DNA from: Patulibacter medicamentivorans
Lineage (GTDB): Bacteria > Actinomycetota > Thermoleophilia > Solirubrobacterales > Solirubrobacteraceae
Length of the DNA: 64,000 bases
Assembly: GCF_000240225.1 (NCBI RefSeq)
Contig: NZ_AGUD01000019.1
Location: forward strand, 1-64,000
Direction: 5' to 3'
The notes beneath the pieces are model-generated. The model saw nothing but the letters and a program-made list of their open reading frames with translations. It ran no database searches and was not told the origin of the DNA. The translations under genes were made by a program, and so were the position numbers. Positions 17,224-25,139 of the stretch are shown here, in pieces (the first letter of the stretch is position 1; each line of letters opens with the position of its first letter).

Positions 17224-17472
17224 ATGTCCACCCAGTCCGTACCCGACGCCGCGTACGCCCCGCGCACGATCGGCGCCGACTTGGAGCGGGTGCGCCTGGA
17301 GCACCGTGCGCGGCGGATCGACCACGTGCTGACCGCGCTTCGCGAGCGCCAGTACCGCGACGCCGTCGCCGGGCGCCGGCAGTCCGGCGTCCCGCGGCTG
17401 ATGGAGGACTTCACCGCCGAGTTGCAGCAGGTCCGCGGTCGCCTGATGGCGCTCGACCGGCGCGGCCGCTGA
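17224..17472 (+). CDS. Small unknown protein, regulon member
   Basis: 82 residues if started at 17224, where the ATG lies 7 nt after the predicted -10. In-frame starts at 17188 or 17206 would put the promoter inside the gene. The protein is charged and helical, with an Arg-rich middle (LERVRLEHRARRIDHVLTALRERQYRDAV) and no membrane segment or cysteine, so a soluble small helical protein. I do not recognise a family. Its promoter is one of the best matches to the regulon consensus, so it is probably made under the same conditions as the neighbouring dormancy genes. Confidence 0.6.
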   Translation: MSTQSVPDAAYAPRTIGADLERVRLEHRARRIDHVLTALRERQYRDAVAGRRQSGVPRLMEDFTAELQQVRGRLMALDRRGR

Positions 17473-17502
17473 GCGGCCTCCGGCGCGCTCGACGCGGGAC
17501 CG

Positions 17503-17531
17503 TTGCCTGTCGCCGACGGCGGGTGTAGCGT
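17503..17531 (+). promoter_or_regulatory. Sigma-A-like promoter, leaderless
   Basis: -35 TTGCCT (17503-17508), a 17-bp spacer, -10 TAGCGT (17526-17531), and a GTG 7 nt later at 17539. There is no palindrome site. It serves as a local example of a TTG-type promoter to compare with the GCGGATGGCG type. Confidence 0.5.
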
Positions 17532-17538
17532 CGGTGAC

Positions 17539-17907
17539 GTGGGACCGGACGTCGACAAGCGACGTCACCGCCAGCCGGTGAGTGCTCGGGGCGCGAGCTC
17601 CATCGCTTCGCTGCGGCGCCAAGCGCCGGACGGGCCGGCCGATGACGGCCCGGCCGCGTCGGGGTACGAGCCGGAGCGCGAGCAGGACCGGTTCGGCCGT
17701 CACCGCGCTGCGATCGACCGCAGCCTCGGATGGGCCGAGGCCGCGGCGGCCCGCGGCGACTACCAGGACGCGCTCGGGTGGCTGGCGGTCGTCGAGGCCG
17801 TCGGTCCGCCGCTCACCGAGCAGCAGCTGCGCCTGCGGAGCGCCTGGCTGACGCGGCTGATCGCCGAGGGGCCGGGCGGACCGGGCACGGGGCCGCAGTC
17901 GACCTAG
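17539..17907 (+). CDS. Small unknown protein with TPR-like helical C terminus
   Basis: 122 residues from the GTG at 17539, chosen because a TTGCCT-N17-TAGCGT promoter ends 7 nt upstream; a longer in-frame start at 17503 would overlap that promoter. The N-terminal half is charged, Pro/Ala-rich and probably disordered. The C-terminal ~60 residues form two or three amphipathic helices (AIDRSLGWAEAAAARGDY, then QDALGWLAVVEAVG), which look like a single TPR-like hairpin. The stop overlaps the convergent PEP synthase stop by 4 bp. Function unknown. Confidence 0.55.
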   Translation: MGPDVDKRRHRQPVSARGASSIASLRRQAPDGPADDGPAASGYEPEREQDRFGRHRAAIDRSLGWAEAAAARGDYQDALGWLAVVEAVGPPLTEQQLRLRSAWLTRLIAEGPGGPGTGPQST

Positions 17908-20288
17908 CGCGTCGCGGTCCCTCGGACCTGCCGCGTCGCGACCGCGTCGCGGGCGGCGTCCAGCAGCAGCCGCCGCTCGGCCGTGGCGATCAGTCGCCGG
18001 GTCCGGTCGACGACGTCGGCGCTGACCGAGATCGCGTCGATCCCCGCCTCGACGAGCATCGCTGCGTACTCGGGGTGCGCGGACGGCGCCTGGCCGCAGA
18101 TCGAGGTCCGCAGGCCCAGGTCATGGGCGCGGCCGATCAGCTGCCGGACGTAGGCCACGACCGCCGGATCGCGTTCGTCGAAGACCTCGGCCACGAGCTC
18201 GGAGTCGCGATCGGCGCCGAGCAGCAGCTGGGTGAGGTCGTTGGATCCGATCGAGATCCCGGCGACGCCGAGCGCCGCCAGCCGCTCGAGGTTGAAGAGC
18301 ACCGACGGGACCTCGGCCATCACCCACAGCTCGAATCCGCGCTGGTCGAGCAGGCCCGCGGCGCGGACCTGCTCGCGGATCCGCGCCACCTCGCCGGCCG
18401 TGCGGACGAACGGCAGCATCACGTGCAGCTGCTCGGCGCCGGCGTCGCGGACCCGGCGGATCGCGTCGAGCTCGCAGCGCAGCAGGTCGGGCTCGTGCAG
18501 GTAGCGGAGCGCGCCGCGGTAGCCGATCATCGGGTTGGCCTCGAGCGCCTCGAACCGCTCGCCACCCCGGAGCTGCCGGAACTCGTTGCTGCGGAAGTCG
18601 ATCGTGCGGTAGGTGATCGGGCGGTCGCCGAAGGCGTTGGCGAAGGTCGTCAGGCCGGCGGCCAGCCGGTCGACCAGCTCGTCGCCGCGACCGGCGCCGA
18701 GCAGCGTCCGCGGGTGGGCGCCCTCGAGCGCCTCGAGCACCATCAGCTCGGCGCGCACCAGGCCGACCCCGTCGACCGGCAGCGCGGCGGCGGCGAGCGC
18801 CTGGCTCGGCTCGGACAGGTTGACGAGCAGCCGCGTGGCCGTCACCGGAGCGGCCGCCGCCTGGCTCGGGGGCCCGACGACCACCGGACCCGGCTGGACG
18901 CTCGCGACGGGAGCGGCGCCGGGCGGCGTGGCGCGGCCCGCGGTCACCTGGCCGGAGCCGGCGTCGACGGTCACCTGCTGCCCGTCGTGGAGGACGCTGG
19001 TGGCGGTTCGCGCTCCGACGACGCACGGCACGCCGAGCTCGCGCGAGACGATCGCGGCGTGGCAGGTCGTGCCGCCCGCCTCGGTCACGATCGCGGCGGC
19101 GCGGCGCATCAGCGGCACCCAGTCGGGCGCGGTCATCCGCGCGACGAGGACCTCGCCGTCCTGGAACCGGGTCCCGTCGGCGAGCGTGGCGAGCACCCGG
19201 ACCGGGCCGCTGGCGACGCCGGGCGCGGCCCCGCGGCCCGTGACCAGCGGGGCGCCGCCGTCGGCGGACGCGGTGCCCGCGGCCGAGGCCGGAGCGGGCG
19301 CGGGGGCGTGGCCGGTCGCGGTCACCGGTCGCGACTGCAGCATCCAGACGTCGCCGGCCTCGTCGAACGCCCACTCGGTGTCCTGCGGCGTGCCGTAGTG
19401 GCGCTCGATCCGCACGCCGAGGTCGGCCAGCGCGAGCAGCGCGGCGTCGTCGAGCGTCGCCGCGGCGCCCTCGTCGGCCGACAGCTCGCGCGATCGCGTG
19501 CCGCCGCCGGGCGTCGAGTCGATCGTCCGCTCCTGCTGGTGGATCTCGCGCACGAGCACCTCGCGCGTGGCCTTGTCGACGACGAAGCGGTCGGGCGTGA
19601 CCTGCCCGGAGACGACCGACTCCCCGAGGCCGAGCGCGGCCTCGATCATCAGCCGGTCCTCGCGACCGGTGACCGGGTCGATCGTGAACATGACGCCGGC
19701 GCGGGTGGAGCTGACCTGGCGCTGGACGACCACGGCGATGTCCATGTCGGCCTGGCCGAACCCGCGCTCCTGGCGATAGGCGACCGTCCGCGGAGAGAAC
19801 AGCGAGGCCCAGCAGCGACGCACCGCGTCGAGCAGCGCGTCGGTGCCCCGGACGTTCAGGCAGGTCTCGTTCATCCCGGCGAACGAGGCCGCCGCGGTGT
19901 CCTCGGCGGTCGCCGACGAGCGGACCGCGACGGCCGTGCCCGGCCCGTGCGCGTCGAGCGCGGCGTAGGCATCGCGAATCGCGGTCCCGAGCGCCGCCGG
20001 CAGCGGATGGCGGCGAAGGTCGCCTTGGATGGCCTCGCAGGCAGCCTGCAGCGCCGACTGGTCGGCGATGTCGACGTCGGCCAGCCGGGTGGCGATCCGC
20101 TCGCGGAGCCCGCCGGCGTCGCAGAACGCGGCGTAGGCGGGCGCCCCGATCACGAACCCGCCGGGGACGGGGAAGCCGGCGCGCGTGAGCTCGCCGAGGT
20201 TGGCGCCCTTGCCGCCGGCGAACGCCACGTCGTCGCGGCTCAGGCGGTCGAAGGGCCGGACGCTGTCGGTGGTCGTGGCGGTGGGCAT
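17904..20288 (-). CDS. ppsA: Phosphoenolpyruvate synthase
   Basis: 794 residues with the three-domain PEP synthase/PPDK plan: an N-terminal ATP-grasp domain (opens VAFAGGKGANLGEL), a swivelling phosphohistidine domain with the catalytic His in GGTTCHAAIVSREL, and a C-terminal TIM barrel with the substrate-binding region ending in the catalytic Cys (SICGQAPS). It makes PEP from pyruvate and ATP (AMP + Pi) or, running backwards, yields ATP. The ATG at 20288 is chosen because -10 TACGGT lies 6 nt upstream and the N terminus matches the family; the frame upstream is spurious. A PPDK-type gene also lies in the Streptomyces OsdR island. The promoter is shared divergently with the CoA-transferase. 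Confidence 0.9.
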   Translation of the reverse strand: MPTATTTDSVRPFDRLSRDDVAFAGGKGANLGELTRAGFPVPGGFVIGAPAYAAFCDAGGLRERIATRLADVDIADQSALQAACEAIQGDLRRHPLPAALGTAIRDAYAALDAHGPGTAVAVRSSATAEDTAAASFAGMNETCLNVRGTDALLDAVRRCWASLFSPRTVAYRQERGFGQADMDIAVVVQRQVSSTRAGVMFTIDPVTGREDRLMIEAALGLGESVVSGQVTPDRFVVDKATREVLVREIHQQERTIDSTPGGGTRSRELSADEGAAATLDDAALLALADLGVRIERHYGTPQDTEWAFDEAGDVWMLQSRPVTATGHAPAPAPASAAGTASADGGAPLVTGRGAAPGVASGPVRVLATLADGTRFQDGEVLVARMTAPDWVPLMRRAAAIVTEAGGTTCHAAIVSRELGVPCVVGARTATSVLHDGQQVTVDAGSGQVTAGRATPPGAAPVASVQPGPVVVGPPSQAAAAPVTATRLLVNLSEPSQALAAAALPVDGVGLVRAELMVLEALEGAHPRTLLGAGRGDELVDRLAAGLTTFANAFGDRPITYRTIDFRSNEFRQLRGGERFEALEANPMIGYRGALRYLHEPDLLRCELDAIRRVRDAGAEQLHVMLPFVRTAGEVARIREQVRAAGLLDQRGFELWVMAEVPSVLFNLERLAALGVAGISIGSNDLTQLLLGADRDSELVAEVFDERDPAVVAYVRQLIGRAHDLGLRTSICGQAPSAHPEYAAMLVEAGIDAISVSADVVDRTRRLIATAERRLLLDAARDAVATRQVRGTATR

Positions 20289-20294
20289 TGCGCG

Positions 20295-20363
20295 ACCGTA
20301 CGCCGCGACCGGCCGGCGGCCATCCGCCCGCATCGGCGAACCTCGTCCGTGGTTCTCCGCAGT
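20295..20363 (-). promoter_or_regulatory. Regulon promoter of ppsA
   Basis: Minus strand: the shared site (20363-20345), element GCGGATGGCC (20327-20318), 17 bp, -10 TACGGT (20300-20295), and ATG 6 nt later at 20288. A leaderless mRNA is predicted. Confidence 0.68.
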
Positions 20364-20412
20364 CCGGCGGCGGGCGAAGGCGGATGGCGACAGGGCGCCG
20401 AGGCTCGACGGT
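20345..20412 (+). promoter_or_regulatory. Regulon promoter of the CoA-transferase operon
   Basis: Site GTCCGTGGTTCTCCGCAGT (20345-20363), element GCGGATGGCG (20380-20389), 17 bp, -10 GACGGT (20407-20412), and ATG 6 nt later at 20419. The single palindrome serves both this promoter and ppsA, at offsets of 35 and 36 bp. Confidence 0.68.
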
Positions 20413-20418
20413 GTCGGC

Positions 20419-21738
20419 ATGAGCGTGCGCGAAGGCCGGCCCGAGGACGTCCTCGACCTCGTCCGACCGGGCGACGACCTGGTCGTGGCGATGGCCAACG
20501 GCGAGCCGGTCGCCGCGATCGACGCGCTCGAGCGCGAGCACCGCGCGCTCGACGGCGTCCGGATCCACCAGATGCACGCGATGCGCCGGCGCCCGCACGT
20601 CGACGGCGCGTGCGGCGACCACCTGCGGCACGTCAGCTACTTCCTGACCCCCGCGACCCGGTCGGCGGCGTGGGCCGGGACCTGCGACGTCGTCCCGACC
20701 GACTTCTCGCAGCTGCCACGGCTGCTGCGCGAGCGCACGCGCTGCTCGCTGCTGCTGGCGACCGCGAGCCCGCCCGACGACGACGGCTGGTGCACGCTCG
20801 GGACCAACGCGGAGTACGTCGCGGCGCTGCTGCGCGACGCGCCGCTGTTCCTCGAGGTCGACGAGCGGATGCCCACCGTCGGGGGCAGCCACCGGGTGCG
20901 GATCGACGACGTCGCCGGCTGGTACCGCTCGGCGCGGGAGCTGCAGGCGGTCGAGCCACCCGTTCCCGATGCCCGCGACCACGCGATCGCGGCGGCGGTC
21001 GCGGAGCGGGTGCCGAACGGGGCCACGCTCCAGATCGGGGTCGGCAAGGTGCCCGACGCCGTCTGCGTCGCGCTCCGCGGCCACCGCGACCTCGGGCTCC
21101 ACAGCGAGCTGCTCGGCGATGGCGCGATGGACCTGATCGAGCGGGGCGTCCTGACCGGGGCGCGCAAGCAGCTGCGGCCGGGACAGGCGGTGGCGACGTT
21201 CGCGCTCGGCTCGCAGCGGCTGTACCGCTGGCTGGACCGGCGCGAGGGCGTGGCGCTCGAGCCGGTCGACTGGGTCAACGACCCGCGCACGATCGCCCGC
21301 GAGCGCCACGTCGTGTCGATCAACGCCACGACCGAGGTCGACCTCTACGGCCAGTGCGCGTCGGAGACGGTCGCGGGGCGGGCGTGGTCCGGCAGCGGCG
21401 GCCAGGTCGACTTCGCGACCGGGGCGATCTGGGCGCGATCGGGCGAGGCGTTCGTCGTCCTGCGCGCGACGACGTCCGACGGCCGCAGCCGGATCCGGAC
21501 CGCGCTGACGCCGGGATCGGTGGTCACGACCTCGCGCAACGCCGTCGACCACGTCGTCACCGAGTGGGGGATCGCGTCGCTCCGCGGCCGCACGACGGCC
21601 CAGCGCGCGGCGGCGCTGATCGCGATCGCCGACCCGGCTCATCGCGACGAGCTCGAGCGCGAGGCCCGAGCGGCCGGGATCCTCCCCGGAGCCGCCGGTG
21701 AGCGGCAGGTGGCCGCGGAGGCCGGGTGCGGCCGGTGA
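20419..21738 (+). CDS. Acetyl-CoA hydrolase/CoA-transferase family protein
   Basis: 439 residues, the length of 4-hydroxybutyrate CoA-transferase/acetyl-CoA hydrolase enzymes. Visible family features are the ATLQIGVGKVPDAV region, the GLHSELLGDGAMDL segment, GQAVATFALGSQRLYRWLD, the INATTEVDLYGQC region near the family acyl-CoA site, and the C-terminal SGSGGQVDFATGA. It would move CoA between acetyl-CoA and another acid, or release acetate with CoA exchange, an end step of fermentation. The ATG at 20419 follows the predicted -10 by 6 nt. It overlaps the next gene by 13 bp and heads an operon with HAD and GH65. Confidence 0.82.
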   Translation: MSVREGRPEDVLDLVRPGDDLVVAMANGEPVAAIDALEREHRALDGVRIHQMHAMRRRPHVDGACGDHLRHVSYFLTPATRSAAWAGTCDVVPTDFSQLPRLLRERTRCSLLLATASPPDDDGWCTLGTNAEYVAALLRDAPLFLEVDERMPTVGGSHRVRIDDVAGWYRSARELQAVEPPVPDARDHAIAAAVAERVPNGATLQIGVGKVPDAVCVALRGHRDLGLHSELLGDGAMDLIERGVLTGARKQLRPGQAVATFALGSQRLYRWLDRREGVALEPVDWVNDPRTIARERHVVSINATTEVDLYGQCASETVAGRAWSGSGGQVDFATGAIWARSGEAFVVLRATTSDGRSRIRTALTPGSVVTTSRNAVDHVVTEWGIASLRGRTTAQRAAALIAIADPAHRDELEREARAAGILPGAAGERQVAAEAGCGR

Positions 21739-22487
21739 CGCGCTTCCCGCTGGACCGCGTCGGCGCGGTCCTGCTGGACCTCGACGGCGTGGTGACCGAC
21801 ACGGAGTCGACCCACGCCGCCGCCTGGAAGCTCGCCTTCGACGACTTCCTGGAGCATCGCGCGCGGCTGATCGGGGAGCCGTTCGTGCCGTTCGACCGCG
21901 ACGCCGACTATCGCCGACACGTCGACGGCCGACCGCGCTACGACGGAGCCGCCGCGTTCCTCGCCTCGCGGGGGATCGCGCTGCCCCACGGCGCCCCCGA
22001 CGACCCGCCCGATCGCCGGTCGGTCTGCGGGATCGCCAATCACAAGGACGCCGTGCTGCGAGACCTGCTCGGGGCGGCGGCCGTCCGGGCGTTCCCGGGG
22101 ACGGTCGCCTTCGTGCGAGCGCTGCGGGCGCGGGGGCGGCCGGCCGGCGTCTTCTCGGCCAGCCGGCACTGCGACGAGATGCTGCGCGCGGCGGGAGTCC
22201 GCGAGCTGTTCGACGTGGTGGTCGGCGGCGCCGAGGCCGATCGCCTGGGCCTGCCGGGCAAGCCGGATCCGGCGGTGCTGCTGGAGGCGGCCCGCCGGCT
22301 CGCCGTGCCGCCGGCCCGGGTGGCGGTGATCGAGGACGCGATCGCCGGGGTCAGCGCTGGCCGCCGCGGCGGCTTCGGCCTGGTCGTCGGCGTCGATCGC
22401 GGGGGCGACGGCAAGCGCCTGGCGGACGCCGGGGCCGACCTCGTCGTCGCCGACCTCTCGGCGCTCCGGATCGTGGGCGAGCCGTGA
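21726..22487 (+). CDS. HAD hydrolase, beta-phosphoglucomutase-like
   Basis: 253 residues of the HAD superfamily with nucleophile motif LLDLDGVVTDTE (Asp near residues 17-19), a helical cap domain (about 28-95), the lysine-bearing GKPDPAVLLEAA and the acidic motif VAVIEDAIAG. This is the beta-phosphoglucomutase subgroup, which converts beta-glucose 1-phosphate to glucose 6-phosphate. The next gene encodes a GH65 phosphorylase that releases beta-glucose 1-phosphate, so the pair makes sense as a pathway. In M. tuberculosis Rv2006 (DosR regulon), HAD and GH65 parts lie in one polypeptide; here they are separate and joined by a GTGA overlap. GTG start at 21726. Confidence 0.85.
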   Translation: MRPVTRFPLDRVGAVLLDLDGVVTDTESTHAAAWKLAFDDFLEHRARLIGEPFVPFDRDADYRRHVDGRPRYDGAAAFLASRGIALPHGAPDDPPDRRSVCGIANHKDAVLRDLLGAAAVRAFPGTVAFVRALRARGRPAGVFSASRHCDEMLRAAGVRELFDVVVGGAEADRLGLPGKPDPAVLLEAARRLAVPPARVAVIEDAIAGVSAGRRGGFGLVVGVDRGGDGKRLADAGADLVVADLSALRIVGEP

Positions 22488-24886
22488 TCTGGACGCTGCG
22501 CTACGACGGCTTCGACCCGGCCGAGGAGGGCCACCGCGAGGCGCTCTGCACGACCGGCAACGGGTACTTCGCGACCCGCGGCGCCGCACCGGAGGCCCGT
22601 GCCGACGACGTCCATGGACCGGGCACCTACGTCGCCGGCGTCTTCGACCGCCTGACGTCGCGGGTCGGCGAGCGCGAGCTCGAGCACGAGAGCATCGTCA
22701 ACGTGCCGAACTGGCTGCCGCTCGGCTTCCGGATCGGCGACGGGCCGTGGTTCGACCTGCGCGACGTCGAGCTGCTCGACTACGAGCAGGTGCTCGACCT
22801 GCGCCGCGGCCTGCTGCTGCGGCGGCTGCGCTTCCGCGACGCCGAGGGGCAGACGACCCGCGTGGCGCAGCGGCGGTTCGTGAGCATGGCCGACCCGCAC
22901 CTGGCGGCGCTCGAGACGACGATCCACGCCGAGGACTGGTCGGGGCAGCTGACGATCAGCTCCGGGATCGACGGCGACGTCGAGAACGGCGGGGTCGACC
23001 GCTACCGCGAGCTGGCCGCCGGCCACCTCGACGCGATCGCGTGCGACCGACCCGACGACGAGACGATCGCGCTGTGCGCCCGCACCCGCCAGTCCCGGAT
23101 CGCGATCGCGCTGGCGGCGCGCACGCGCGTCCACCGTGCCGGCGAGCCGCTCGCCGTGGAGCGGCGGACGATCGCCGAGGAGCGGAGGATCGCGGAGGAG
23201 CTCTCGCTCCGGCTGGCGGTCGGCGAGGCCGTCACCGTCGAGAAGGTGGTGGCGCTGCACACCTCGCGCGACGTGGCGATCTCGGAGCCGACGCTCGCCG
23301 CCCGCAGGACGCTGATCGGCGCCCCCGGGTTCGACGCGCTGCTGCAGGCCCACGTCCTGCGCTGGGACGGCATCTGGGACGCGCTCCGGGTCGAGGTCGA
23401 CGGGCCGGCGACGACGGCGGCCCTCAACCTGCACCTGTTCCACCTGCTGCAGACGGTCAACGGCAACGCGGTCGACCTCGACGTCGGGGTGCCGGCCCGC
23501 GGGCTCCACGGCGAGGCCTACCGCGGGCACGTGTTCTGGGACGAGATCTTCATCTTCCCGCTGCTGACGCTGAAGCTGCCGGAGCTGACGCGAGCGCTGC
23601 TGCGCTACCGCCACCGCCGCCTGCCCGAGGCCCGGGCGGCGGCGCGGGCGGCCGGCTTCTCCGGGGCGATGTTCCCGTGGCAGAGCGGCTCGGACGGGCG
23701 CGAGGAGAGCCAGCAGTGGCACCTCAACCCGCTGACGGGCGACTGGCGGCCCGATCGCTCCCACCGCCAGCGCCACATCGGGATCGCGATCGCCTACAAC
23801 GTCTGGCGCCATTACCAGGCCACCGGCGACCTCGAGTTCCTGGCGCACGAGGGGGCGGAGCTGCTGCTGGAGATCGCTCGCTTCTGGAGCAGCATCGCCA
23901 GCTACGACCGGGTTCGCGACCGCTACGTGATCCGGGGGGTGATGGGGCCGGACGAGTACCACGACGGCTACCCCGATCGCGACGAGCCGGGGATCGACAA
24001 CAACGCCTACACGAACCTGATGGCGGTGTGGGTGCTCGACCGCGCGCGCGAGGCGCTCGACCGCCTGCCGCACCAGCGGCGGCGAGCGCTGCGCGAGCAG
24101 CTCGACCTGCACCGCGACGAGCTCGACCGCTGGCGCGACATCAGCCGGCGGATGTTCGTCCCCTTCCACGACGACGGGCGGATCATCAGCCAGTTCGAGG
24201 GCTACGAGCAGCTGCAGGAGCTCGACTGGGACGGCTACCGCGACCGCTACGGCGACATCGCCCGGCTCGACCGGATCCTCGACGCCGAGGGCGACAGCCC
24301 CAATCGCTACCGGGCGTCGAAGCAGGCGGACGTGCTGATGCTCTTCTACCTGTTGTCGTCCGAGGAGCTGGGCGCGCTGCTGGCCCGCCTCGGCTATCCG
24401 TTCGAGTACGCCACGATCCCGCGCAACATCGACTACTACGTCGCGCGAACCTCGCACGGCTCGACGCTCAGCCGCGTGGTCCATTCGTGGGTCCTGGCGC
24501 GCGCCAGCCGGCCGGGCTCGTGGCCGCTGTTCCTGCAGGCGCTCGACAGCGACATCGAGAGCGGGCCCGGCAGCACGACGGCGGAGGGGATCCACCTGGG
24601 CGCGATGGCGGGCACGGTCGACCTGGTCCACCGCTGCTACGCCGGCATCGAGCTGCGCGAGGACGCGCTGTGGCTCGACCCGCGGCTGCCCGACGAGCTC
24701 GGCGAGCTCGAGCTGTCGGTCCGCTACCGCGGCCACTGGGACGTCCGGATACGGATCGGCGGCGGTCGCCTGCGGGTCACGGTGCCGCCGTCGGACCGAT
24801 CGCCGATCACGGTCGTTCACCGTGGCGCGCGCAGCGTCCTGGGCCCGGGCGAGACGCTCGACGTGCCGCTCCGCGTCCTCGGTTGA
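22484..24886 (+). CDS. Glycoside hydrolase family 65 phosphorylase
   Basis: 800 residues with the GH65 plan: an N-terminal beta-sandwich (about 1-270), a linker, an (alpha/alpha)6 catalytic barrel (about 320-690) with the general acid Glu in GVMGPDEYHDG, and a small C-terminal sheet domain. Known GH65 members phosphorolyse maltose, trehalose, kojibiose or nigerose, with inversion to beta-glucose 1-phosphate. The exact disaccharide cannot be told here; trehalose or maltose is likely for an actinobacterium. The GTG at 22484 overlaps the HAD stop. Together with the HAD protein it would recover glucose 6-phosphate from stored disaccharide without spending ATP, useful when respiration stops. Confidence 0.88.
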   Translation: MIWTLRYDGFDPAEEGHREALCTTGNGYFATRGAAPEARADDVHGPGTYVAGVFDRLTSRVGERELEHESIVNVPNWLPLGFRIGDGPWFDLRDVELLDYEQVLDLRRGLLLRRLRFRDAEGQTTRVAQRRFVSMADPHLAALETTIHAEDWSGQLTISSGIDGDVENGGVDRYRELAAGHLDAIACDRPDDETIALCARTRQSRIAIALAARTRVHRAGEPLAVERRTIAEERRIAEELSLRLAVGEAVTVEKVVALHTSRDVAISEPTLAARRTLIGAPGFDALLQAHVLRWDGIWDALRVEVDGPATTAALNLHLFHLLQTVNGNAVDLDVGVPARGLHGEAYRGHVFWDEIFIFPLLTLKLPELTRALLRYRHRRLPEARAAARAAGFSGAMFPWQSGSDGREESQQWHLNPLTGDWRPDRSHRQRHIGIAIAYNVWRHYQATGDLEFLAHEGAELLLEIARFWSSIASYDRVRDRYVIRGVMGPDEYHDGYPDRDEPGIDNNAYTNLMAVWVLDRAREALDRLPHQRRRALREQLDLHRDELDRWRDISRRMFVPFHDDGRIISQFEGYEQLQELDWDGYRDRYGDIARLDRILDAEGDSPNRYRASKQADVLMLFYLLSSEELGALLARLGYPFEYATIPRNIDYYVARTSHGSTLSRVVHSWVLARASRPGSWPLFLQALDSDIESGPGSTTAEGIHLGAMAGTVDLVHRCYAGIELREDALWLDPRLPDELGELELSVRYRGHWDVRIRIGGGRLRVTVPPSDRSPITVVHRGARSVLGPGETLDVPLRVLG

Positions 24887-24913
24887 CCGGCGCCGCGGCG
24901 GCCGCTGGCGCTC

Positions 24914-24983
24914 GACCGGGCGAACTACGGAGTCACGGCGCGGGCTTGGAGCGGATGGATCGGGCGGCTCGCGATGCGACCGT
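24914..24983 (+). promoter_or_regulatory. Regulon promoter of the small ORF-ATPase-DUF1918 operon
   Basis: Site GACCGGGCGAACTACGGAG (24914-24932; reverse complement CTCCGTAGTTCGCCCGGTC), element GCGGATGGAT (24951-24960), 17 bp, then -10 GACCGT (24978-24983). The predicted start near 24990 leaves a ~29-nt leader with an AGGAG site (25007-25011). Confidence 0.64.
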
Positions 24984-25018
24984 CGACGGGCCCGCAACCA
25001 ACCGACAGGAGTTGCTCC

Positions 25019-25123
25019 ATGACCACCATCATCCGCCGCCCGTTCACCGACGTCGCCGATGCCCGCGCCCGCCTTGGCTCGCCGGTCGTCGAGATCACCC
25101 CGAAGCCGGCCGACGAGGCCTGA
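25019..25123 (+). CDS. 34-residue small protein upstream of a P-type ATPase
   Basis: ATG at 25019 with a well-placed AGGAG (7-nt spacing), 34 codons, and TGA at 25121. The peptide begins MTTIIRRPF, ends ITPKPADEA, and has no membrane segment. It lies directly behind a regulon-type promoter and 16 bp before the ATPase start. The strong ribosome site and the match between promoter, leader and ORF argue that it is translated. It could be a small regulator or cofactor of the pump, or a leader peptide that couples translation. No amino-acid runs typical of attenuators are seen, and no family is recognised. Confidence 0.55.
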   Translation: MTTIIRRPFTDVADARARLGSPVVEITPKPADEA

Positions 25124-25139
25124 GGGCCGGATCCGCGCG

